From: Siphonodentalium dalli
Taxonomy: Eukaryota > Mollusca > Scaphopoda > Gadilida > Siphonodentaliidae
Reading direction: 5' to 3'
Length of the DNA stretch: 64,000 nt
Assembly (NCBI GenBank): GCA_032622095.1
Contig: CP136064.1
Span: 196,447,948-196,511,947 of the forward strand
Under the pieces are notes generated by a model that saw only the letters and a program-made list of their open reading frames with translations, was not told where the DNA came from and made no database searches. The translations under genes were made by a program, and so were the position numbers. Every line of letters starts with the position of its first letter. Position 1 is the first letter of the stretch. Below, in pieces: positions 27,301 to 39,300 of this stretch.

Positions 27301-30300
27301 GGAAGCTCTCGAGGAGAGCTTTCCGATGAATGGCAACAAGCCATATTTCCGACTAAATCCTGAAAAGTTACCCATAACTCTGCTGTGGTTAAGGAGTCGA
27401 TTACTTAGGGCATTACTGTAATTAATGCTTGCTTTTCAGCAGTCTGAGAACTTCTTTCTACCTCTTGACTATGAAGTGATTGAACCCAACTCGAGCCATT
27501 CTCTCATTGATTCAGTGAGTTGTGACTCTTCCTGTCTGTATTGTAGTGTAAATTGTTAGATATATTCTAGCTATTTTGCTTTTAACCTCTAATTGCATGG
27601 TGCCTGTATTGAGGTTTTTTTTATTATCAATTTGTCATGCTACATGTAGTCTTTATATACTCAGTTTTGATATTGCTTATAACTTAACTTAAAATGCTAA
27701 ACAAATCCTTAAAGTTTCCAATAAGTTTAAACCTTGATTTATCTTGTATTGAAACACAACCTCATTTCTAAAATTTCAATGATAATACATATACTGATTA
27801 AAATAAACACTTTACAATAAGGAGATGTTTGCTACACATTTTCAACTTTATTGTGAGTTCCATGTTCCATGTTTGAGCATGGCCTAATTTTTAACCAAAG
27901 AGTTTTAATACATGAATTAAGAAATGTCAATTTTCCTGTTTTCACATTTTTTTCGTTGTTTTTTACAGAGCATTTAATTGTGCTGCCTCGCTGTCTATTG
28001 TGACATCATACTATCTATCTATCTATCTATGTGCGGTAAATATGCTGGCATCCACAAATATGTCATTATCACTTATTGATTATAGACAGTCTTAATATTT
28101 AAAAATTGGACTAAATAGATAGAATAGAAAATCAAATTACTAGTACAGTACACAATAATTTTGGAATCCAGTGTGCTCATTCTCATTTTTAACAGGTATT
28201 TGTGTTCTCTTCACCAGATTCTAAAGTATTTGTAATTTTCCCATGTTTGTGCGAGTCTAGATGATAAAACCCTATCTGATAATCTTATACGGGCTCTTAT
28301 CAATTTATATACTTATACAGCTGATCTTAGACAATTTAAACTACAAACCACAATTTCAGTGAATGAAGGGTTGAGTTAATTCTGACCGTAATAATCACAG
28401 GATTGTATAAAAATATGCAGAAAGATTGCTATGTATTTAGCAGTCTTTTTCAATAGTTGTTGTCTCAAGCTTATAATTTTAACACTGGAATTTCCAGTAT
28501 GAATTGATATATTATTTTCTAATTATTCCCCAGAAGAGATAGATCATCGCTAACAACTAGCGTATGTACTTGACTAACATATGTGTTCTAGTGTTGTGTG
28601 TATATATATATATATATATATCTGCTTCGTTTTACTACTTCATTGCCAAACCTTATTATTGCTAAATAGTACCAACTATATAATTTGCATGCATCTCAGG
28701 TACACAAAGGACTAACAGGTTGACCCAGCGTTAACCAGGTTAAAGTGATGTGAAACACTCTGTTGTGGAAATTTGATGGGAATGGAGAATACTCTTGATA
28801 AAAGTAGTTATTCTCGTAAGTGTTATACACAAATGGGCATCACAAAATATCATGCTTATAAATGGATTATAAGCAGTGACTCACCTTTTCAGTATATTTG
28901 CCATTTTGACCCGGCGTTGCCCAGGTTAAAGTTATGTGGAAGATTCCGCTGGGGAAATTTGATGGGAATCAAGAATATTCTTGCTAAAAGCAGTTATTCT
29001 CATAAATTTTATATCCAAATGGGCATCACAAAATGTCATACTTATTCAATGACCAGCTGGGGTACCCGTCATTGCTCAGGTAAAGAATGAGTACATTATT
29101 AGTGCGTGTTCAAGTCATTTAAATTAATTATTAGTCACCTGAGGTAAACATCACTTATTGCATGACACTCTTCGGATAAAGTTACATCTATCTTTTAAGT
29201 TTATAATAAACACTCTTTATTGCTAATTATTAGTGCCTCTTTAAGTTATCTGAGGTCAATGGCACCTATCCCTTGACACTCCCCATGTCAAATTACCTCT
29301 ATGTGCCAATTTTCCCACATATATTCTTTGCTGTTAATAAATGCTCTTCAATTAACGCTCTTAATTGCTAATTATTAGTGCCTCATAAGTCATCTGTGGT
29401 ACCTATCCCATGACAGTCCCTGTGTCAATTACCTCTGTGTGCCAATTTTGCCACATATATGTGATCTGATTCTTCATTGATCATCTATGTTAATATAATT
29501 TATTAGTTCCCCTTTATATCATGATATTCCCCTGGTCAGTTGATCCCTGTGTACCAATTTTCCAACATAACCATCTCAGCTGATAAGGAACACTCTTTAT
29601 TGCTCATATATTAGTGCCCCTTTAAGTTGTGTGAGGTCAACGGCACCTATCCCATGACAACCTCGGGTCAATTACCCCTGTGAATAAATTTTCAATGACC
29701 AGATTCCAGCCTTTTTGGGTATATAATTAACGATTTAGTTAAATTAGTTATTAGTGCCCTTTTAAGACTTCTAATGTCGATGACATCTATCCCATGACAC
29801 TCCCCGGGTCAATTAACCCCAATGTACAAATTGTCAGCTCTGAGGGTCCAGCCATTTGGACGCCCATAGCCTGACAAACAAACAAAATTGAGATTTATTA
29901 GTTTTTATGTCCCTGCCCCCGACAGCATCACTTCAGAAATTTTAACCATCATCTTCCTCGTAAAAAGTTACCCCTGTTAGACCCTATTGGAGTTCTCCAG
30001 ATGGTCCCCTGTTAATTTCTATAGCAGACAGACATTCGTAAATATAGAAAAAAGATGCACTTGTGGCATTGTTGGAGTAGTCTGGAAAAAACTCTGGTTT
30101 CATGTGGCAGTTAAATAGTTAACATTTATTTCTATTTATTCATTTATTTCAGCTTGATATTGTCATAACTCATTGTGGTCTCAATTTTTGCATGTTTTGC
30201 CATTTACCTTTTAAATTCTTGTGAAACTTCTAATATCATGTGCAGACCACTTATAATTTCTGTTCAGATTACATATAAGATTATGATAACATGGATATCC

Positions 30301-33300
30301 TATATACTATATAAGAGTACCATTAGCTGTGTAAATTCTGAAGACCTGTATAATCATCTTTAAAACATTAAAGGAACAAATATTGAAATTTGCTATTAGA
30401 AGTTACTTATGCATTTTGTGTATTTTCTTTGATACACAAAATAGTGTGGTCGTGGTATCTCAATATGGGAGTGACAGGGTGTCCACCGGGAAAAAATTGG
30501 TAGAGAAGCATTTTTGCTGTCTTTCTATGCAGGAAAGTCTCATGTATACCATTTTCAAAATCCGCTAAAATCTGCTTTGGGAAAACTTTGTTATCCATGA
30601 TGGCAGCCAACATGGTTGTCTATATTACATCAGTTCTCGAAATAAGTCATTATCTCATATATATTTTGAAGACCTCTGTTTGTCTGTATGTTTGTTTGTC
30701 TGTATGTTTGTTTGTCTGTCATTTATACAAATCTACGATTCTCGACCGATCGGGACGAAACTTGGTACGTGTGTGTAGTTTGACCAGGCGGTCGACGTTG
30801 TCGTATTGGCGAGCCCGTGCGGCGCCCGCTTCGCGCATGCACAGACGAGATCTCGGAAACGGGTGGAGCTATCGACTTGAAATTTGGTATGTGAATGTAT
30901 CTTGCCCCAGATACGAATTTTATCGGGTCACCGAGCCCGTGCGACGCCAGCTTCGCGCATGCATAGACGAGATCTCGGAAACGGGTGGAGCTATTGACTT
31001 GAAATTTGGTATGTGAATGTATCTTGCCCCGGATACGAATTTTATCGGGTTGCCGAGCCCGTGCGACGCCAGCTTCGCGCATGCGCAGACCAGATCTCGG
31101 AAACGGGTGGAGCTATCGACTTGAAATTTGGTTTTTGAATAGCCCGGACAACGTCGGGCTCATCGGCTAGTATCATATATTTTGGCATAGGAATTACGCA
31201 GGTATACCAGTTTGTGTGAATAAGAGTACTGGAGAATAGAGTGACACAGACATAAAATATTACAATATCAGCAATGAAATTGCTGTCAAAATGGCCGCAA
31301 CTCCAAGCCATGCCACGAGAAAGAACATATTGGATAACCACCTGGGTGTGAAAATACGTATTGGTAATATACAAGTCTGTTGTTTGATATCTTTAAATGT
31401 ACATAGATCACTAAAACAGATCCATCTGAAGGATTTATCAGTCACTGCAACGCAAGTCAAACATAATGATTCTGCTTAGAATACATGCAACAGTCGGGCC
31501 AAAAATTATAATTTTGGGCATACAACACACAAAGTAGAGTTTGCCACAGAGTGTGTGTTAATTTCATTCGGCATGAAAATTAATTTTTGAATGCAATGCT
31601 GAAACTGACGTGCATACCCCTGCAGTATAAATAACTAGTTACGTTTCCAGAATTTTAAACTCTCTCCATGACAATAAACTATACACATATGTTACAATGC
31701 TTATTATACTGTAATAATAATAATAATAATAATAATATTTATATAGCGCCTATCCCCCGCAAGGGGCCCTAAGCGCTTTACACATTATATAAATACACAA
31801 GAAATGCACATGGAAAATAATCAATAGATATGTGGAATTATATATAATCAGATTTTGTTAGTTTTCTTTGTGTCGGGGTAGCGTCGTCGGAATATGTGAG
31901 TTTTTAAAGCAGATCGAAAATCGGTTAGCAAGCAAGATTGTCGCATTTCATTTGGTAGAGAGTTCCAAATGTCGGGACAGGCTACAGAGAAAGCTCTGTC
32001 GCCGACGGTCAAAAGATTTGCACCTTGAGGGCAGAGAAGGGACGATTCACCAGAACGAAGTGTTCGCCGGGGAGTGTATGGATATATCAGACTGTTAATA
32101 TATTCGGGAAGGGATTCAGAGACAAACATCCGACGGAAACCAAATGTTGCTATTTTGAATTGTATCCGATCTTTGATAGGTAGCCAGTGAAGGTCGGCGT
32201 GCATGGTTGTTACGCTACAGCCTTTCTTTCTTCGGAGTACAATATCTCTTTAATATATTAGCACGCAATCTCACCAGATCAAAGAGACGGTACATTTTAT
32301 GTAAGACTAATGTTCATGCTGCTACTATACAAACCAGTCTACAATTGGAATATGCTACCACGCAATGCACAATATTCGTTTTTAGTATCTTGTTGTTTGA
32401 AAATATCTTAGCAATTCCACCCACGTACTTGTGCTAAAAATATCAGGTGATCGGCATTTAAAGCTGTTATTTCAGTGTTGTCCATTCACTTAATGTTGCT
32501 ATTTATGGTTTTGTGTGCAGCAGATACATTTTATCCACCTCCTACCCCTCTCTACTATACATACAAAGCCCATCAGATAAATCACGCCTCTATCCGTCTA
32601 CTAGACAGATAAAGAATCCTCTACTAGACAGATAAACTTAATAATATGAGAGGGAGAAAGGTTACAAGAACTTGGTCCAGCTGACCTCCAGCAGTTCGTA
32701 AGTTACGTCACTGGATCGTAACAACGTTATGGAGCATCATTAGAACGTACCCTGCTGGTTTCCGTTGTTAGCGACAGCATCCTTAGAAACGTCAACATCC
32801 ACAACGTATTTTCTTGCAATCGGTGGCAACACCTTTCTAAAAGATCAAACGATGCTCCACAAAACGCACTCAAATAGAATCTTTCAATGTTCAGTTGGTG
32901 AAGTCTATAACATGGCAGTTTGTTACTATAAAGTATACGATATTCATTCTGTGAGCTGGTGCATTTGCATTGCCTATCTTGGTGCTAGTGGCAATATTGC
33001 CACTGCTAAAGTTAAGAATTTCAATTCATTAATAAGTTTCAAGCACAAACATCCAAATTTACATGACTGCTATAGTCGTACATTTCAGTTTTAGATTGGA
33101 ATGTTACGCGAATCATTTAGATTTTATTAGAAATCACACCATGCTATGATATTTTTCCGGCATAATTTAGAAATTATAAAGCGGACTTTTTTGCGGTGCC
33201 GTCGCATGAATACAAACTGTTTCATAATTAATTAGTCTGTACTATACAGATAAAGTCGCTAAGTAGGTCATCGCTTCTCTATAAGGAACCTATGAATTTT

Positions 33301-36300
33301 GGGATTTTTTTTGGACAAAAACTGCGATAAAATACTTTTAAAAAATTCGGTGGATAAACAGAAAATCCACATAGTGTAGCTGAATAGAGAATTAATTTTT
33401 GCTTGTATGTGGGCATCTATTTGGCTCGCCAAATAGATGCCCACATACTCGCAAAAATAGATTCTTTATTCAGCTACAATATGCGGATATTCTCTATGTA
33501 TGTGCAACATTAGGGAAATGGGGTAAACGTAGTGATGCAGTTGCAGAAAACATAGTACCTTTCAGGTATATGTGGCAATGGTGAATATAACCAGATATTA
33601 TTTCCAGGTATAAACACAGTCTCTGCCATAGAGTATGTAGGCAATTTTTGTCAAGTTTAGAATTTATTGAAGATAGACTATGGTACTCCTTTGTGTTTTA
33701 ATAAATTGCATTCAAAGTATACCACCATTCATTCTTGTGATAAAATTGAAATATTTGTGTTTCATCACTTGATTGGAGGCAACTATGACTAATGTTTCTG
33801 CACATTTTCACCAAGTACTGTATGATTATCTCTCATACTGTTCTATACAATGTATTTTGAAAGGTTTGATGTTGTAGATATAAAAATCAATGATGATCGG
33901 TCACATTTGTTAGTCCACTATGAGTACATATATTTCTTCCTCAAGAAAAGGTCAGAGAATCAATACATGCCTGTTAAATCCCATTTAACTGTTTAATTAC
34001 GGATAGATTACATGATTAAAGATAAACAGTACAGATAAAACTTATCTGTTTGTCTGCTTCCAGGCACACAGAAGTCCAGATTTAACTGTTATATGAGACC
34101 CTGCTTTCACTTGCTCTATAGAGATATATTAGCAACATTTTGTATGTCTGTCAGATCAAAATTTTCTCTTAAACTCTGCAATAATTCATTCTTGCACAAT
34201 TGGAGTGTTTGTGTACTCTTATAGGACTAGCTAGTCAATTTTACAAAAATGTAATTTCCTTCGATTTTGTCCATTTTGGTGGCCATCTTGGAACTCATAT
34301 TCTACAGATATGGTTTACAACTATGCATTGTTTGTGTATATTTCAATTTATTACTAATTTGTCATTAATTGATGCACCGCAGAAATTCAGATTTTTCGAT
34401 TACAACTTCCATTTTGTACTCCATTTTGAATTGGGAATTTTCCCCAAAGAGGGATTTTAGCGGATTTGGCATATGTTATACAGGACACAGACCAAAAAAC
34501 TTCTCTACCAATTTTTCCCTGTCTAACTCTCTAATGATCATACTAAAAATGTATTTTCATAATAAAATAAAATATGATGAATGAAAAGAGAGAAAAAGTG
34601 TTTAATCCTTAGCTCAAAAGTTTTTCGTCTGCGTGCATGCAGTAGCCATCTTGGATTTAAAATTATTGGAGAATTGTTTTGAAAATTTGCAGGCATGGTT
34701 AGGATCCCATGGAAGCTATCGAACGATTTTCGATGAAAAACATGGCCATCTTGAATATAATCTTTACATGACTAAATCCTTTGGCACAACATACAGACCA
34801 CATCCCTAGTCAGATTGTCACCTATCTTTTACACGGAACCATCAAATTCACTGAATTTTGTTTAAAAATATGGCAACCAATGAAAAACATGGCCACAGGC
34901 AACCATCTTGCATTTTATTCTTCTAAATCCTTTGGCACACCCTACAGGCCACATCCTATCATCACCAAACATGATATGGATCATTGGGGTGACTCCTAAA
35001 TAGGAGCCATCAATTTTGTTCAGAAATTTGTTAAAAAAACATGGCAGCAATCGTGGATTTCAAATTTCAGTCAATCAACACAGCCTGCATTTATTAACTG
35101 TAACATTTGACATTAGCCCCTCTCCAAGTTGAGCTTCAGCGTCATTGACACTTTCATTTATTTTGTAAGCTACATACATGAACCTATTGTATTTTGGATG
35201 AAATTCTTACATTTTTCTTTCTTTTGACAAACCGAGACATTGTTGAAATGCCAGAGGATCAAGACATTGTGTCAATGACAGAGGTTTGGACACAATAGTG
35301 GATCTATTTTACTACCTTCATTTACATGATATTCTCTTTCAATTCTAAGATATTGATAATTTTCCCAATTAAATTATAAATAATGACCAAGGGAAGTTTG
35401 AAGAATTGAACTCTGTATCGAAGCACAGTCTTTGTCACTGCATACATGTACTAATGTATTGTTCCTCTGACAGTTTTGACAGTATCTCTCTTAACCATTT
35501 GATACAGAAAGGTCACTGAGTTAACCCTTTCTATACTGAATGAGTTCTCCCATTCAGTTATAAAAGTATACATTGGAACGGTCTATTATCATTTGGAGGG
35601 GTGTTCATGTAATAAAGCAGATGACAGATATACGAAAACATAAAACAAAAGCAGAATGATTCCTATTCATTGGTGGGGAACGTTTAGATAATAAGTTCAA
35701 CAATGTCGTTTGTTGAATGTATTATCTGATCATTTCCTAAGGGAACTACTCATCAATGAGTATTTAGTATTGAAAGTGTTAACCCTTTGAGTGCCAGGTC
35801 CGATTTTTGTATCTACCCATATACCCTGTGCCAATGCATTCTCTTATATATGCGAGTCGACCATAGGTTTGTCACCACTAAGATGAACTTGGAGAATTGA
35901 TAAACTATTTTACATTCATTATTGATAGTTCACCAATAGTTAAATTTGTTCACCATTGTAGGACTACTATGAAACCCAGATCGGTATGGTTGGTACTATC
36001 ATGAGTGAGAAGGGTTTAGATTCACAGAATTACCAGTGTAAAGGCTGCAAAAGGCCCATCGGTATATGTGAGTACCTTAACACAGAGTAGTTTTTTTTCT
36101 TTGGTTAAATTAGCTCACTGTAATTCAGCATAAACTTGAAGATGTGATTTTTTGACAATATTTAATATTTTTTGTTAATAGTCAATGAAGAATGTAGCAA
36201 TAACATAAATTCAGATTCCACACAATAATATAACAGTTGAAATAGTCTCTTTAATAGCAAGTTGAGCATTAATACTTTTATAAAGCATAGGTGTATTTAC

Positions 36301-39300
36301 AAAAATAAACTACTAATTAATATAAAGACCTTAAGCTTCCATGACTGGAGCTTCCTCAAATTTTGTGAAAGCCCTGTGCCAATGTATTCTCTTATATATG
36401 CAAGTTTCCCATCGGGAGCCTCGCATATATAAGGGAATACATTTGCCTAACATTATTTACCTTGACCTTGTAAGCCAGTGCATTCTCTTATATATGCGAG
36501 GCTCCCCATCGGAGACTAGCATATAATAAGGGAATGCATAGGCACAGGATTTTCAATGCTACACCCTATGGGAGACTTTAAAAAAAATTATTCAAATTGT
36601 AAAAAATAATAACAAATGATGAAAAATTGTTAGGCCAATGCATTCTCTTATATATGCGAGGCGACCTATGGTCGACTCGCATATATAAGAGAATGCATTG
36701 GCACAGGGTATATGGGTTGATACAAATATCAGACCTGGCACTCAAAGGGTTAAACACACTAAATTCAGGCTCAGGTGATAACCTGACAATGCTACTCTAT
36801 GACAGAGTTGACCAAAATTCTAGATAAATCTGTGTCTGCAAAGACACTCATACATTGTAACAAGTTACAAATATATGTCGTATAGCAGTATATTATCTAG
36901 AACATGCATGTGAAAGGACTAATCACATTGACTAGGTGTAGGTATGTAATTGGTCATTTGAACAATACACTAGTCAAAAAGGCCAACTTAATAATCGAAT
37001 CACCAGATCACATTATATACAACATATTACATATTCTATACAATTTGAAAGAGGAAGCTCCAAAACTCTGTATTATCAACTTATCAGGTTAAATAAACTG
37101 AACATGTTGTTTTTGTCAAGGTACCGATATGTGTTCTGTGCTTAATTTTGATCTGTACTGCCAGTTTATTATTATCAATGGAAGGGGCATAACTCTATCT
37201 CTTAGTTGTGAATTATGATGCATTCTGTGGTAAATAATGGAGGAAGTCTTGGGGTGAATCTGAGAATCTCAAGATATAACTTGGTGGACACTACTCGGCC
37301 ACAGCTGTTCCGTATTCTGGTGGAATATATATATTTTTGATTCCTCTTCCAAATTGTTTATAATATGAAATATGTTGTGTATGATGTGATATGGTCATTC
37401 AAAAATGAAGTGGGCCTTTAACCCTTTACCCAATAGTCTAGTGGATCTGGTGTTGAACCGTAAACAAATTGCAATACAAATGATTTTTACTGGAATACAT
37501 AGCAATAGGTCATACATATGACATCTGAAAATGACCCATCTCTATGTTGAGCGGAAATTTTCTTTTTTAGGGTTTTTATGATTTAGAGAGCGTTTGATGA
37601 TAACGATATTGAGTATCGTGTCTAGTTTCAATACTAATCGCAAATTTGGTGCTGTAATCGGTTAATACCCAGCTGAGACACTGTGTGAATGTTAAATCAT
37701 TGTTATCATGCCAATTTTTGCGACGATTCAGCGATATTGTGTAATTTAGAGAGCGTTTAGTGATAATGATATTGAGTATCATGTCTAATTCCATTACTAT
37801 TGCAAAATTAGTGTTGTAAACGATTAAAACCCAACTGACATACTATGTCAATGTTAAATCATCATTAGCATGCACATTTTTGCGATACTATATGTGATAT
37901 AAAGAGCGTTTCATGATCACAATACATCACTAAATGTACTCATTCGTCCAGGTAACAGGGTGCGCTGTCTCCGCTGATAAATAGGGACACTAGTCGATAT
38001 GGAACCCACTTATAGCATGTCTACAATATAAAACTCCCACGTAAGCCCTACTCAGTCAATTAGTGAGTGATCAATGCATAATTATGGGTGTTTGTTTGTT
38101 TTTTTTCCAAATTTCGCGGCATGGTAAGAGGCTTATGGGTTTCCGTAGAACAAACAAACTATTGCTATTTTTGACAACATGAGTGTGCTTCGTCAGCCTA
38201 TTTGAATAAATGGACAAAAAAAGCGGACCGCCAGATGGTAAGTTATTAACAAGACATTATAATAGCCCACCTGATGGTCATAGTCTCATACTTTATGCAC
38301 CAATATATAAAGGGTGCTTATTTATACATTATAAAGCCAAATTTAAAACTACGCGCGAGGTAGTGGTGTTGCAGAGTCAAATCGCGCTGTTTGGCTTTCC
38401 TCAATGCCTGTTTGTTCAGAATATAACTTCGCAATGCAAACATTCACCGGAGTTAAATCCGAAACAAGTGACCAGCATAAGGACATATCCGTAGCCAGAA
38501 TGAATCGGGATCAAACTGGCAGTAATACGGTTCAAGAATTCAGCAGGAAGCATTCTCCATTCACCGAGGACATGGTTTTGCGAAACATCGTCTCAGGTGT
38601 CACTGCCCTGCCTGGTGTTAATGTTCATCTGTTGTTTCTCCACGGAGAGTCAGTAGTTCGAACATTAGAGGCACAAAATGTATATGAGTTCTCTCTGAAA
38701 CGAAAGGAAAAGGCGACCACACTGGCCAGTTCAATTGGAGTTAAGGTTGCTGATGGAATTAAGATAGACCCGGCGCTTCTGTTCCAGAGACACTTCGTCC
38801 TTGCTACAAATACGAAACTGAATTTAGAAGAAGCCCTAGATCACAAGCTATGCGCATTTCCACCATCGTTGTTCGAATCATTCAATATCTTGCGTAAAGC
38901 GGACAAGCCACCACTGTGTAAGGCAATCTCGGAGCATGTTGCAAAGACATCTTCATCAAGTGGCACTCCGTCTGACTCGGACAATCTCAACCCAAAAACC
39001 GAACAATACGTGTTAGACGGGGGTTCCCTTCTAATGCGATTGCCATGGACAAAAGGCATTTCCTACAATGACATAGCGTTGACATACTCGAAGTTCGTTA
39101 ATGCAAAATATGGAAAGGCTATCGTTGTATTTGATGGGTACGAGCACCCTAACACCAAAGATGTTACCCATACAAGACGAACAAAGAAATCAGAGTGTAC
39201 ACCTGTATATTTTGACGATGGCGTGATATTCCATGGAAAGAAGGGTGCATTCCCCCAGAACACCGAGAACAAAGTTAACATTCTGAAATTGATTGCAAAG

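Larger units (their letters stand above)
30560..34545. mobile_element. Related Harbinger-like element split by about 3.2 kb
   Basis: 30560-30655 (GGGAAAACTTTGTTATCCATG) and 33860-34545 (TAGATATAAAAATCAATGATG ... GCGGATTTGGCATATG) match successive parts of the 45806-46926 element. GAAAAAATTGGTAGAGAAG at 30488 pairs with CTTCTCTACCAATTTTTCC at 34500, probably its inverted ends. Between the halves lie a ~121-bp tandem repeat, a LINE 3' end and a palindrome. Confidence 0.6.

Noticed and set aside
30588-31374. Overlapping ORFs of 110-142 codons on both strands
   Set aside because: They translate the 121-bp tandem repeat; the two strands show the same periodicity and no domain.
32765-33094. 109-codon ORF
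   Set aside because: No recognisable domain, no splice or transcript evidence, and it lies within the insert-rich 30.6-33.9 kb interval.
35236-35290. Possible small exon reading DIVEMPEDQDIVSMTE
   Set aside because: The acceptor is poor, the donor would be GTTTGG, and the phase does not join exon J to exon K.
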